A stretch of 64,000 bases of DNA from Dethiothermospora halolimnae. Its GTDB lineage: Bacteria > Bacillota > Clostridia > Tissierellales > VENL01. Under the pieces are notes generated by a model, which saw nothing but the letters and a program-made list of their open reading frames with translations, was not told where the DNA came from and did not search any database. The DNA is taken from NCBI RefSeq assembly GCF_037577855.1, contig NZ_JBAKFX010000001.1:62001-126000 (forward strand). The letters are read 5' to 3'. The position numbers and the translations under genes were made by a program. Positions 53,113 through 62,635 of this stretch are shown piece after piece (positions within the stretch are counted from its first letter, which is position 1; each line of letters opens with the position of its first letter).

Positions 53113-53343
53113 CCTCCTTAATTTGATAAAAAATTTAGACCCACTAAATATTTACCTATACATTATACCAGTTATCCTTTATCTTTTTAAAGTGCTAAAT
53201 TGAAAATTAATAAAACTTAATTTTTTTCTATTCCACTGAATTTAATTGTCGTTTTATGACACATTATGATATAATTAAGTAGTATATGTTAATTAAAGAT
53301 TTCAGAAAAATCTATATTTTATCACTATTAAGGGGGACTATAA
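53113..53343 (+). other. Promoter region of the first chemoreceptor gene
   Basis: A+T-rich. It has TTGTCG followed 18 nt later by TATAAT (about 53247-53276), a plausible SigA promoter. No SigD motif was certain. No gene seen. Confidence 0.45.
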
Positions 53344-55062
53344 TTGAAAAAAATATTTAAATCTATTCAGTTAAGCAACTTAAACATTAGGGGTAAGTTT
53401 AATGTGGCATTATTTTTATCAATTGGAATGTTTATAATAGCAACAGGAATTACAGTAGCTTTACTTTTCACCGTTGTAAACGATATCAATGCCGTAGATA
53501 GACGGGGGCATAGGGTTAATGATGTAACAAAGATGGCATCCTTGTTTAGAACAAAGGATATAAGGATTGCCGACTATGTTAGCTTTAAAGATTATAATAT
53601 AATAGAAGAGTATAATGAAAAGAGGGAAGCCTTTGAGAAGCTACAAAAAGAGATAGAACCCGAAATGGATTCTGAAGAGCTAAAAAAACTATTTAATCAA
53701 GTAGAGATTAATGATGAAAATGTGGATAGAATATTTAAGGATAATTTAATTCCAGCAATTCGAACTAATTCACCATCAAAAGTTTCCCAATACAGAAGAG
53801 AGATATCCAATCTAAGATCAAATACGATAAATGCATTGGAGAAAATGGCTGATATTGTACAGAAAGATCGGAAATTAGCTATAACAAATGCTAAAAAAAA
53901 TATATCTAATATACTACTAACCTTAGTAATATCAGTAGCTATATCAGTAATATTAGGAATTATAATAGTCAACATAATAAGCAAAAAACTTTCTGAAAAT
54001 GTAAATAAAGTTGTTGGCATAACTGAAAGTATAGCAAAGGGGAATCTTTTAGTTGAGAAAATAGATTATAAGGGCAATGATGAAATTGGTAAATTAAGTG
54101 ACTCTATTAATGTAATGGTACATAACCTTAGGGATTTGATAAAACAAACAAAGGATGTTAGTAATAACGTATCAATAGAAAGTAATAACTTTATTAGAAT
54201 CTCCCGTGAGGTTAGCCAAGGTAGTGAGCAAATATCAGCCACAATGGAGGAAATGGCAGCCGGTGCCGAGGAACAATCTAGTTCTTCTACGGAGATTGCA
54301 AATTCCATAAGAACCCTTAATGAACTAGTCAATGAATCAAATAAAAATGGTAAATCCCTAAGAAGTTCTTCTAATGAGGTATTAAATATAACTAATGAAG
54401 GTAACACCCAAATGAAATCATCAATAAATCAAATGGAAACTATAAATCACATAGTAAAAACCTCTGTTGATAAGGTTAAAGGCTTAGAAGATAAAACTAG
54501 AAACATTTCAAATTTGGCTAATATGATTGATGATATTTCCGAACAAACAAATTTATTGGCATTAAATGCTGCTATTGAAGCTGCAAGGGCTGGAGAAGCT
54601 GGAAGGGGTTTTGCAGTAGTTGCCGATGAAATAAGAAAATTGGCTGAAGATGTGGGAAAATCAACAGATAAGATTAATACTATATTAAAGGATGTAAAGG
54701 TAGAAACCGATACAGTTGTAAGCTCATTACAGTCAGGATATGATGAAGTTGAAAAGGGCACTAAACAAATCATAACTTCTGGAGAGTCCTTTGAAAATAT
54801 ATACTCTAAGGTAAGTGATATGGTTAAAAGTATAGAAACTGTATCTAATAACCTAGAAGACATTGCAGAGAATAGTAGTACTATAAACGAAGGTATAGAA
54901 CAGGTGGCTGCAATATCCCAAGAGAACTCAGCAGGTATAGAAGAAACCGCTGCTTCAGTACAGCAGCAAAGTACTTCTATGCAAACCATATCCCAAAGTG
55001 CCAATACCTTATCAAGTTTAGCAAGTGAACTAAATAACATGATAGATAAATTTACCCTGTAG
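53344..55062 (+). CDS. Methyl-accepting chemotaxis protein (four-helix sensor)
   Basis: 572 residues. Membrane helix 1 (about 20-45), an extracellular four-helix-bundle sensor of about 140 residues, helix 2 (about 190-215), HAMP domain (KVVGITESIAKGNLLVEKIDY...DEIGKLSDSINVMV), then the signalling rod with hairpin tip ISEQTNLLALNAAIEAARAGEAGRGFAVVADEIRKLAE. Start is TTG at 53344 with AAGGGGG 7 nt upstream. It should form trimers of dimers with CheA/CheW, whose genes are not in the window. Confidence 0.92.
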   Translation: MKKIFKSIQLSNLNIRGKFNVALFLSIGMFIIATGITVALLFTVVNDINAVDRRGHRVNDVTKMASLFRTKDIRIADYVSFKDYNIIEEYNEKREAFEKLQKEIEPEMDSEELKKLFNQVEINDENVDRIFKDNLIPAIRTNSPSKVSQYRREISNLRSNTINALEKMADIVQKDRKLAITNAKKNISNILLTLVISVAISVILGIIIVNIISKKLSENVNKVVGITESIAKGNLLVEKIDYKGNDEIGKLSDSINVMVHNLRDLIKQTKDVSNNVSIESNNFIRISREVSQGSEQISATMEEMAAGAEEQSSSSTEIANSIRTLNELVNESNKNGKSLRSSSNEVLNITNEGNTQMKSSINQMETINHIVKTSVDKVKGLEDKTRNISNLANMIDDISEQTNLLALNAAIEAARAGEAGRGFAVVADEIRKLAEDVGKSTDKINTILKDVKVETDTVVSSLQSGYDEVEKGTKQIITSGESFENIYSKVSDMVKSIETVSNNLEDIAENSSTINEGIEQVAAISQENSAGIEETAASVQQQSTSMQTISQSANTLSSLASELNNMIDKFTL

Positions 55063-55085
55063 TCTTGATAATAATTGTCGAAATA

Positions 55086-55133
55086 TATATAATTAAGGTG
55101 GTCAACTAATTAGTTGACCACCTTAATTATATA
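55086..55133. other. Perfect 48-nt palindrome between the two chemoreceptors
   Basis: Arms 55086-55109 and 55110-55133, core GGTGGTCAAC. Unlike the other long palindromes it has no oligo-T edge (the plus strand continues AATTATATAACC), and it sits 20 nt before the second gene. Confidence 0.75.
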
Positions 55134-55152
55134 ACCTAAAAGGAGGATAAAA

Positions 55153-56466
55153 ATGGATACTGATAAAAAAGAAAAGTTTAATATGTTAAATGGCTTTAAG
55201 GTGGGAAGGTCTCTTACAGTAAAATTTATATTTTGGGTTATAGCAGTCCAATTTGCTATGATCTTTATATCTAAATTTATACATAATACCCTAAGTAATA
55301 TAACCTTTTTCCACAATCAAGTTGGAGCATTAATAATACCTGCTATAGATATAGCTTTGATAACCGTTGTTATAACTATTGTGGTGAGAAGATTAATTAT
55401 TGGTAGAGTAAAGGAAATAATAGATTTTACAAAGGACGTTTCAAATGGAAATCTAAATAGTAGATTAGAAATAAAAAGTAATGACGAGATAACAGTACTT
55501 GGAGAAAGTATAAATATTATGGTAGATCATATAAGTGATATGGTTGTGGATACAACTAAATCTTCAGAAAATGTAACTAATATTGCGAAAAAACTTGAAT
55601 CTAATATGGAATCTATTTCTGAAAGCTTAAGTGAAATATCTAATAAGTCAGAAAATATAAATAATGATATGTTAGATACAACTAATATAGTGAATGAAGT
55701 TAATGATTTAATCAGAAATTTAAATGGTTTAAGTCAACAAATCACAGCAGCAACTCAACAAATCACTTCTTATTCTTCCAATGCAAATAATATAACTATG
55801 GAGGGAAAAGAATCAACTGATATAGTTGTAGATGAGGTCATGAATATGAAGTCTTCCTTTTCCAAGGTGGAAAACGTATTTAATCAATTAAAACAAAAAT
55901 CTGAAAAAATTGGAGTTATAGTTGAAACCATCAATAGTATATCAGAACAAACCAGTATTTTGGCTTTAAATGCCATGATTGAGAGTTCAAGGGCTGGGGA
56001 ACATGGTAAAGGTTTTGCCGTTGTAGCAGAGGAAATTAGAAAGCTTGCAGATGATACAAGTTCATCTATTGGAAAAATTGAAAATATAGTATCATCTATA
56101 CAATCTGAAGTGGATTTACTTAATATAGAGATAGATGATTCTGATAAGGTATTAAATAATATTGAAACTTCATCTAAGAAGTCTTATAACATTTTAGATA
56201 ATGTTACAGAACAGGTTAATAATGTCAATGCCATGATTCAAGAAATTTCATCATCTACCGAAGAACAGGCTAACTTGATGATAGAAGCTAATTCTTCCAT
56301 AGAAAAAATAAATAGAAACTCCCAGCAGGTACAAAGCTCGATAAATAATACCACTAACTTTTTAGAGGAGGTTACTGAATCAGTAAATGATATATCCCAG
56401 ACGTCCCAGACTTTAACTGACTTAGCCGAAGAAACAAGGGAAAAAATATTTAAATTTAAAGTATAA
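55153..56466 (+). CDS. Methyl-accepting chemotaxis protein with minimal sensor
   Basis: 437 residues. Two helices (about 22-45 and 55-80) are separated by only a short loop, so there is no sizeable extracellular sensor. A HAMP domain follows (RVKEIIDFTKDVSNGNLNSRLEI...ITVLGESINIMV), then a rod with tip SISEQTSILALNAMIESSRAGEHGKGFAVVAEEIRKLADD. It may sense membrane state or a partner protein. AAAAGGAGG precedes the ATG. It follows the first receptor after a 48-nt palindrome, so the two may be partly co-transcribed. Confidence 0.88.
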   Translation: MDTDKKEKFNMLNGFKVGRSLTVKFIFWVIAVQFAMIFISKFIHNTLSNITFFHNQVGALIIPAIDIALITVVITIVVRRLIIGRVKEIIDFTKDVSNGNLNSRLEIKSNDEITVLGESINIMVDHISDMVVDTTKSSENVTNIAKKLESNMESISESLSEISNKSENINNDMLDTTNIVNEVNDLIRNLNGLSQQITAATQQITSYSSNANNITMEGKESTDIVVDEVMNMKSSFSKVENVFNQLKQKSEKIGVIVETINSISEQTSILALNAMIESSRAGEHGKGFAVVAEEIRKLADDTSSSIGKIENIVSSIQSEVDLLNIEIDDSDKVLNNIETSSKKSYNILDNVTEQVNNVNAMIQEISSSTEEQANLMIEANSSIEKINRNSQQVQSSINNTTNFLEEVTESVNDISQTSQTLTDLAEETREKIFKFKV

Positions 56467-56526
56467 TTATATAAATCACTTATTTTAGGGTATATTATTA
56501 TAAAACCTAATTAGGTGGTGATGATT

Positions 56527-56997
56527 ATGAAGGAAATTTACTTAGCTGGTGGCTGTTTTTGGGGAGTAGAAGCCTATATGAATACAATAGACGGTGTTGT
56601 AGAAACTATGGTTGGCTATGCAAATGGCCATGTGGAAAATCCAACCTATAGACAGGTTACCACATCTGCTACAGGTCATGCTGAAACATGCTATATAAAA
56701 TATGATGAATCTATTATAAGTTTAGAGGAATTATTAAATAAGTTTTGGAAAGTCATAGACCCAACCGTTAAAGATCGACAGGGTCCCGATTTTGGTTCCC
56801 ATTATAGAACTGGAATATATTATGTGGATGATGATGACTTAAATACTATACTAAAATCAAAAGAAAAACAACAAACAAACTATAAAGATCCTATAGTAAC
56901 AGAAATTGAACCATTAAAAAACTTCTACAAAGCAGAAGAATACCACCAAAACTACCTTAGGAAAAACCCCGGTGGATATTGTCATATTAAGTTTTAG
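56527..56997 (+). CDS. msrA: Peptide methionine sulfoxide reductase A
   Basis: 156 residues. The active-site motif GGCFWGVEAY is near the N-terminus, followed by GYANGHVENPTYRQVTTSATGHAE and the GPDFGSHYRTGIYY region, with a short C-terminal NYLRKNPGGYCHIKF whose Cys may be the resolving residue. It reduces methionine-S-sulfoxide in proteins. No MsrB domain is fused. The ATG at 56527 is preferred because AGGTGG lies 8 nt upstream; the GTG codons before it overlap the SD. Confidence 0.93.
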   Translation: MKEIYLAGGCFWGVEAYMNTIDGVVETMVGYANGHVENPTYRQVTTSATGHAETCYIKYDESIISLEELLNKFWKVIDPTVKDRQGPDFGSHYRTGIYYVDDDDLNTILKSKEKQQTNYKDPIVTEIEPLKNFYKAEEYHQNYLRKNPGGYCHIKF

Positions 56998-57017
56998 TCT
57001 AAGTCTCAGTCTAAGTA

Positions 57018-57052
57018 AAAGAATTTTGCTAAAGGCAAAATTCTTTTTTTCT
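57018..57052 (+). terminator. Terminator of msrA
   Basis: AAAGAATTTTGC (57018-57029) pairs with GCAAAATTCTTT (57035-57046), continuing into a T-run. Confidence 0.85.
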
Positions 57053-57154
57053 TTTTCCCAAACTTAAATTAAGACTTAAACTGTTTCTTACACATAAAAC
57101 TTAAACCTTCCATCTAATTAACAATTAACCATTCACAATTTATAATTATCCCCC

Positions 57155-58186
57155 CTAGCTTCTTAAATAAAACCTCTCACCCATGCCAAAAACTCTTTCC
57201 ATATTGATTTTTCTATCAGAGTTTTTTATGTATCCATTAAACCATCCAAAGGGACCATCATATTTACTAGACACTATAAGCATATTTGTTTTAATTTCAT
57301 TATCCATTTCAACACTAAAGGTTAAATTTACTATACCTTTTGAATCTCTTATATACCATTTATTCTTTTCCCTTAAAAATTTAACCGGTGGCAAAGGATA
57401 TATTTTTCCATTTATCCAAATACAGTTTTCATTATATTTTTCTTCATCTATGGATTGATTTTTAGTTAAATTAAAACCTATTAGATCTTTATCTTCACTA
57501 TAGTAGGATGCCGTTACCCAGTCCCACTTCATTATGTATGGATAATAACCTTTTTGATCATCTATTATTAAGAAACTTTTCCCCTTTTTAAAGTTATGTT
57601 TCTCCTCTCCTATGGTTAAGTACCCTTCCATAGGGCAATTTGCTTTATGGGAATACATTCCACTATACTTACTAAAGGGAATAGAAGCCACCATAGGTTC
57701 AGTATTTTCAGCTAGTCCCTTTAAGAGTCCTTCTATTTTGGGTAACTTCTTATTTTGTCCTATAGTAAACTTTATATCTATATATTTATCCTTTAGTTTG
57801 TTATATATATTAATAGTGATATTCTTATTTTTATATGATATTTTTGAATTAAGTAAATTTTTGGGAATATTTATAGCCCATGGCATAACTTTCTTCTCAT
57901 AATTATACCTTTTTCCCTCTTTCTTATCATATATGTCTATTTTTAATAATATAACTTTTTTTATATCCATTATTGCAATAAATATAAAAAATCTATCATT
58001 ACCTAATTGAAATGCATTCCACTCTTTTAATCTAATATTTTTTAAAAACCTGGGTATAGGTATCTTTGATACTTTGGCATCCAAGGGATTAATATCAACT
58101 AAAGGTTTATTATATGTTCCAAAGTTAAACTTTCCATCTGTAACCAAAGAACTTGAATTTTCTTTAGATTTTGTCATAGTACTCAA
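57155..58186 (-). CDS. DUF2804 family protein
   Basis: 343 residues, no signal or membrane helix. Family features are GKFNFGTYNKPLVDINPLDAK and RLKEWNAFQLGNDRFFIFIAIMD at the start, and beta-rich stretches throughout (SMYSHKANCPMEGYLTIGEEKHNF...FLIIDDQKGYYPYIMKWDWVTA, FGWFNGYI), consistent with a lipocalin-like AttH fold, a comparison from memory rather than a search. Start is either TTG at 58186 or ATG at 58177; neither has ideal spacing from the AGGGGG site. Function is unknown. Confidence 0.75.
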   Translation of the reverse strand: MSTMTKSKENSSSLVTDGKFNFGTYNKPLVDINPLDAKVSKIPIPRFLKNIRLKEWNAFQLGNDRFFIFIAIMDIKKVILLKIDIYDKKEGKRYNYEKKVMPWAINIPKNLLNSKISYKNKNITINIYNKLKDKYIDIKFTIGQNKKLPKIEGLLKGLAENTEPMVASIPFSKYSGMYSHKANCPMEGYLTIGEEKHNFKKGKSFLIIDDQKGYYPYIMKWDWVTASYYSEDKDLIGFNLTKNQSIDEEKYNENCIWINGKIYPLPPVKFLREKNKWYIRDSKGIVNLTFSVEMDNEIKTNMLIVSSKYDGPFGWFNGYIKNSDRKINMERVFGMGERFYLRS

Positions 58187-58299
58187 TACCCCCTTTTATT
58201 TTATTATATCATTTTTAGAATATTTAGGTAATTATAATGTAAGATATAGTGGGTGATCTTCTTATTAGTTAGCATAAGATAAAAGGATTCTTTAGTAAG

Positions 58300-58330
58300 A
58301 AAAAAGATCTAAATAAATTAGACCTTTTTT
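58300..58330 (-). terminator. Terminator of the metal ABC transporter operon
   Basis: AAAAAAGGTCTAA and TTAGATCTTTTTT (minus strand, one wobble) overlap the stop codon at 58318 and end in a T-run. Confidence 0.8.
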
Positions 58331-59118
58331 ATTATGAAAGCTATAAAGTACATCATGGTACCCAGTAGTATAATAGTAGCTCCCGATGCTATATTAAATT
58401 GATAAGAAATAAATAATCCTGATATTGTTATTATCATTCCCAGAATAATAGATGTTACAATTATCTTTTTAAAATCATATGTAAATAATTTAGCTATAGA
58501 AGGTGGTATAGTTAAAAGGGCTAAAACTAATATTATTCCAACTACCTTTAATAGTGTTACAATGGTAAGTGCTATTAGTATAAACAGAAAATTTTCCAAA
58601 AATCTTGTTGGCATTCCTAAAACTTTTGCAAACTCTTCATCAAATAAATATGCCTTCCAGTAATTGAAAAACATAAATATAGAACCTATTACGATTATAT
58701 CCACTATTATCATCATATTGATAGAGATATTCGAAACCGTTAATATATCTCCAAATAAATATGAATTCATATCGGGAGGGTATCCTTCAGTAAAGGCTAT
58801 AAACAGTATCCCTAAGGCCATCCCCGTAGACCAAAACATGCCTATTAATGCATCGGAGTTGGTTTTTGCCCTTCTATTTATATGGGATATGGATAGTGAT
58901 GATATTATAGAAAATATAAATGCACCTATTATTGGCTCAAACCCCATTAAATACCCTAAACCTATCCCCCCAAATGATGTATGGGCAACCCCTCCACTTA
59001 GCATAACTAATTTTTTCTCTATTATTATGGTTCCTATTATTCCACAAGCTACACTGGCTAATATGGCTGCTATAAGAGCATTTTGCATAAAGTTATAGTT
59101 AAGTATTGCATCTATCAT
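58318..59118 (-). CDS. Zinc/manganese ABC transporter permease (ZnuB-like)
   Basis: 266 residues with eight or nine helices. Family stretches: FMQNALIAAILASVACGIIGTIIIEKKLVMLSGGVAHTSFGGIGLGYLMG, HINRRAKTNSDALIGMFWSTGMALGILF and LLKVVGIILVLALLTIPPSIAKLFT, as in ABC-3 (ZnuB/MntB/TroC) permeases. Its ATG overlaps the last base of the ATPase stop codon (TAATG), so the two are translationally coupled. Zinc versus manganese cannot be told. No binding-protein gene is adjacent. Confidence 0.88.
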   Translation of the reverse strand: MIDAILNYNFMQNALIAAILASVACGIIGTIIIEKKLVMLSGGVAHTSFGGIGLGYLMGFEPIIGAFIFSIISSLSISHINRRAKTNSDALIGMFWSTGMALGILFIAFTEGYPPDMNSYLFGDILTVSNISINMMIIVDIIVIGSIFMFFNYWKAYLFDEEFAKVLGMPTRFLENFLFILIALTIVTLLKVVGIILVLALLTIPPSIAKLFTYDFKKIIVTSIILGMIITISGLFISYQFNIASGATIILLGTMMYFIAFIIKKV

Positions 59119-59867
59119 TATTCTTCCTCCTTGTGGTGCTTTAATACCCTGTGGGGTGTAGCTCCGTGGGCTATTAACTCCACTGGACAGCCATAAACCT
59201 TCTCTAATGTATCTCCGGTGACCTTTGTGTCATCTCCATGATAAAATAGGGTCTTATTAAGACATGCTATACTATCTACATATGTAGAAATTACTCCCAT
59301 ATCATGACTAACCATAACAATAGTCTTTTCATGATTTAGTTTTTTTAACAATTCATATATTTCTGTTTTTCCATTGGCATCTAGACTGGCAGTTGGTTCA
59401 TCTAATAAAAGGACCTTAGGCTTTACCATTAATGCCCTTGCTATAAGTACTTTTTGCATTTGACCTCCTGACAAATTACTAATTTTTCTATCTTTAAGTT
59501 TTAATATATCTAGCTTATTCATGGTTTCCTTTGCCAATTTAATATCACTTTTTTTATATTTATGAAATATCTTAGGCCTATCATATAATCTACCCATAAG
59601 TACAACATCTAAAACTCTAATGGGAAAGTCCCTATTAAATGTAGTAAATTGAGGAACATAGCCCACTTTAACTCCATTTTTTATTTTTATTTTTCCTTTA
59701 GTAGGCTTTATTAACTTCAAGAGAACCTTAAGTAAGGTACTCTTTCCACCACCATTAGGACCTATTATCCCTAGAAACTCCTTATCCTTTATTTTTAGAT
59801 TTACATCTTTAAGTGCGCAAATATTATCATAGTTTACTGTTAAATTTTCCATCTCTATATCGTACAT
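59118..59867 (-). CDS. Zinc/manganese ABC transporter ATPase (ZnuC-like)
   Basis: 249 residues. Walker A GPNGGGKST, Q-loop GYVPQFTTFNRDFPIRVLDVVLMG, signature NLSGGQMQKVLIARAL, Walker B VLLLDEPTASLD and the switch MVSHDMGVIS identify a metal-ion importer ATPase. GGAGGAG precedes the ATG. First gene of a two-gene operon with the permease. The upstream region (59880-60030) is A+T-rich with imperfect TTATAAATAATATTATAAATAA symmetry, which could hold a metal-regulator site, but no Zur or MntR consensus can be confirmed. Confidence 0.88.
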   Translation of the reverse strand: MYDIEMENLTVNYDNICALKDVNLKIKDKEFLGIIGPNGGGKSTLLKVLLKLIKPTKGKIKIKNGVKVGYVPQFTTFNRDFPIRVLDVVLMGRLYDRPKIFHKYKKSDIKLAKETMNKLDILKLKDRKISNLSGGQMQKVLIARALMVKPKVLLLDEPTASLDANGKTEIYELLKKLNHEKTIVMVSHDMGVISTYVDSIACLNKTLFYHGDDTKVTGDTLEKVYGCPVELIAHGATPHRVLKHHKEEE

Positions 59868-60017
59868 TTTTTCTCCTCCCGCTCTACATAATCTGTTATA
59901 AAATCTAAATTTATTCTAACAAATTATGCTATTAAGTCAAGTTGTAACCGATTATAAATAATATTATAAATAATAACCATATAATTAAGTTCTAAACATT
60001 TATTATAAATATAATTT

Positions 60018-60026
60018 TGGTATAAT
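60018..60026 (+). promoter_or_regulatory. Extended -10 promoter of the lytS-lytT-like operon
   Basis: TGGTATAAT (60018-60026) lies about 33 nt before the sensor kinase start; the -35 region is weak, as is common for extended -10 promoters. Confidence 0.5.
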
Positions 60027-60059
60027 ATATGTATAACTCTCATGCAGAAGGTGAATATA

Positions 60060-61736
60060 ATGACTCTAGATATATTAGCAGGATTAGTCAATAGAATAGG
60101 TATAATAATAATTTTATCCTTTGTATCATCTAAGGTAAATCTCCTAAAAAAACTAGCTTTAGAAAAGGAAATCACTTTCAAAGATAAAACCTTAATGGCA
60201 GTATTCTTCGGAATAATGGGGATAATTGGTACTTATACAGGTATTCCTGTAAAGAGTGCCTTAGCAAACTCTAGGGTTATAGGTGTCTTTGTAGGAGGAC
60301 TGCTTGGAGGTCCCTATGTAGGGGTATTATCTGGTGTTATTGCTGGAGGACATAGATTTTTTATTGGAGGCTTTACGGCTTTATCCTGTGCTATATCTAC
60401 AATTATATCAGGTTTTATGTCTGGATTCCTTAGTAAAAGATTCTATAATAGAGACAATAAATGGACCTACACTTTATTTTTAGGAGCCATTTCAGAAGCT
60501 ATACAGATGTGTATTATTATAGCATTGGCTAGACCCATAGCTGATTCCATAGAATTGGTTAAATTAATAGCTCTTCCAATGATAATTACAAATTCAATAG
60601 GGATATCCATATGTATAGGAATATCAGAAAGTATTTTTAAAGATCAACAAAGGGCTGCATCAATTCAAGCACAAAGAGCTCTTAATATTGCAAATAAAAC
60701 ATTGAAATACTTTAGAAAGGGATTTAATGAAGAAACCTCCTACAAAACAGCTGAAATTATTTATAATATGACAAGTGTTAAAGCAGTATCTATTACCAAT
60801 ACAGAGAAAATATTATCCCATATAGGTATAGGAGAAGATCACCATAAAGTAGGTGACTATATAAAAACTGGACTTACTAAAGAAGTTATTAATCAAGGGG
60901 TATATAAGGTTGCCAATTATCACTATGAAATAAATTGTAACCATATGAATTGTAAATTAAAATCAGCGGTTATAGTTCCTCTAAAGGAAAAGAATAAAAC
61001 AATAGGGTGTTTGAAGTTATACAAAACCACCGAAAATTCCATTACACAGGTGGATTTAGAACTGGCCCTTGGGTTAGCTTCCCTTTTTTCCACTCAAATA
61101 GAACTTAGTAAATTAGAATATCAATCAAAATTATTGGCCAAATCAGAACTAAAGGCTTTACAAGCTCAAATTAATCCCCACTTTTTATTTAATGCAATAA
61201 ATACTATAGTTTCATTAATAAGAACTAAACCTGAAAAAGCAAGAAAACTATTACTTAATCTAGGAGACTATTTTAGAAAGAACTTATATAAAAGCAGTGA
61301 AGAAGTGGATTTATTAGAAGAGATTAAACATGTAAAATCATATATTTCTATTGAAAAAGCTAGATTTGGAGATAAGTTAAGTATTAATTTTCATATAGAT
61401 AAAAATATTAATTGTTCTTTGCCACCTTTAATATTACAACCTATAGTAGAAAATTCAATTAAACATGGAATATTAAAAAAGCTAGACGGTGGTAATGTGG
61501 ATATATATGTTATAGATAATAAAGATAATGTTAAATTAATAGTTAAGGATAATGGAGTAGGTATGAGTGAAGAAACTATTAATAATATATTGTATAAAGA
61601 AAATACTAATGGTTCCATAGGCCTTATAAATGTAAACAATAGACTAAAAACTAAATACGATGATGATTACGGCTTAATTATAGAAAGTACTTTAAATAAG
61701 GGAACAACAGTAACCATGAAAATACCTAAAATTTAA
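60060..61736 (+). CDS. LytS/BtsS-type membrane sensor histidine kinase
   Basis: 558 residues. Five to six N-terminal helices of the 5TM-LYT receptor (TYTGIPVKSALANSRVIGVFVGGLLGGPYVGVLSGVIAGGHRF). A GAF-like cytosolic domain follows (about 205-345), then the His-kinase domain with QINPHFLFNAINTIVSLIR (phospho-His), and the ATPase boxes NSIKHG and DNGVGMSEE, GSIGLINVNNRLK. The ATG at 60060 has AAGGTG at good spacing. The partner regulator is encoded 13 bp downstream and a CstA transporter gene follows, as in the BtsSR-BtsT pyruvate systems. Confidence 0.92.
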   Translation: MTLDILAGLVNRIGIIIILSFVSSKVNLLKKLALEKEITFKDKTLMAVFFGIMGIIGTYTGIPVKSALANSRVIGVFVGGLLGGPYVGVLSGVIAGGHRFFIGGFTALSCAISTIISGFMSGFLSKRFYNRDNKWTYTLFLGAISEAIQMCIIIALARPIADSIELVKLIALPMIITNSIGISICIGISESIFKDQQRAASIQAQRALNIANKTLKYFRKGFNEETSYKTAEIIYNMTSVKAVSITNTEKILSHIGIGEDHHKVGDYIKTGLTKEVINQGVYKVANYHYEINCNHMNCKLKSAVIVPLKEKNKTIGCLKLYKTTENSITQVDLELALGLASLFSTQIELSKLEYQSKLLAKSELKALQAQINPHFLFNAINTIVSLIRTKPEKARKLLLNLGDYFRKNLYKSSEEVDLLEEIKHVKSYISIEKARFGDKLSINFHIDKNINCSLPPLILQPIVENSIKHGILKKLDGGNVDIYVIDNKDNVKLIVKDNGVGMSEETINNILYKENTNGSIGLINVNNRLKTKYDDDYGLIIESTLNKGTTVTMKIPKI

Positions 61737-61749
61737 AGGGGTTGATATT

Positions 61750-62511
61750 TTGATAAACTGTATTATATTAGATGATGAAAAACCGGCTAGAGAAGAGCTT
61801 TCTTTTTTATTAAAAGGCTATGATGATATAGGTGTTTTAGCGGAAGCTAAACATGGCTTAGAAGCTCTCGACTTAATTTCTGAGTTAGATATTGACTTAA
61901 TCTTTCTAGATATAGAGATGCCTAAAGTAAACGGTATAGAAGTGGCAGAAAAAATATTAAATAATAATAATCCTCCCTTTATAGTTTTTGTAACAGCTTA
62001 TAATGAATATGCTATTAAGGCCTTTGAGTTAAATGCTATAGACTATATACTCAAACCTTTTTCTAAGGATAGACTAGATAATACTATAAATAAAGTATTA
62101 AAAAGACTAGATTATAACTCAATAAATTATAAGAATAGACTGGAAAACTTACTTTGTGAAATAGAAAATAAATCTAACATAAATAAAGTATGTCTATATA
62201 AAAATGGTAGTTATATACCTGTTCTAGTGGAAAGTATAATATATGCCACGGTTGTAGATAAATCTACCCTAATATTTACAGAAAATGAAAGTTATGAATA
62301 TCAAAATTCTTTAAGCCAGTTGGAAGAGACACTTAATTTAGATAACTTTTTTAGAAGTCATAGAAGTTTTATAATTAATTTAGATTTCATAGAAAAAATT
62401 GAACCCTGGTTTAATAGCACATATCAAGTGAAATTAAAATGTATAAAAGAAAAAATTCCTGTAAGTAGAAGTCAAGTGAAAAGTTTTAAAAAAATTATGA
62501 AGATAACTTAA
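61750..62511 (+). CDS. LytTR-family response regulator
   Basis: 253 residues. The receiver domain occupies 1-120 with the acidic pair DDE near the start, the phospho-acceptor Asp in LIFLDIEMPKVNG, Thr/Tyr in VTAYNEYAIKAFE and Lys in YILKPFSKDRL. The LytTR DNA-binding domain is at about 150-250 (SIIYATVVDKSTLIFTENESYEYQNSL...FFRSHRSFIINLDFIEKIEPW). Start is TTG at 61750 behind AGGGG. It should be phosphorylated by the preceding kinase and activate the transporter gene downstream. Confidence 0.92.
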   Translation: MINCIILDDEKPAREELSFLLKGYDDIGVLAEAKHGLEALDLISELDIDLIFLDIEMPKVNGIEVAEKILNNNNPPFIVFVTAYNEYAIKAFELNAIDYILKPFSKDRLDNTINKVLKRLDYNSINYKNRLENLLCEIENKSNINKVCLYKNGSYIPVLVESIIYATVVDKSTLIFTENESYEYQNSLSQLEETLNLDNFFRSHRSFIINLDFIEKIEPWFNSTYQVKLKCIKEKIPVSRSQVKSFKKIMKIT

Positions 62512-62635
62512 TACATTTTAAATGTATATATTGTATTTTAGATATAAATATATGCAGTTCGTCTCTAAATCAACCTTTCTTTAAAGAATAGTCTTATAAT
62601 TTAAGTAAGATTTAAAACTAAAGGGAGGTTTTTTT
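62512..62635 (+). promoter_or_regulatory. Intergenic region before cstA with possible LytTR box
   Basis: It contains ATACATTT-T-AAATGTAT (62511-62527) and GCAGTTCGT (about 62553-62561), which resembles one half of a LytTR recognition repeat; a second half is not obvious. AAGGGAGG precedes the transporter start. Confidence 0.4.
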
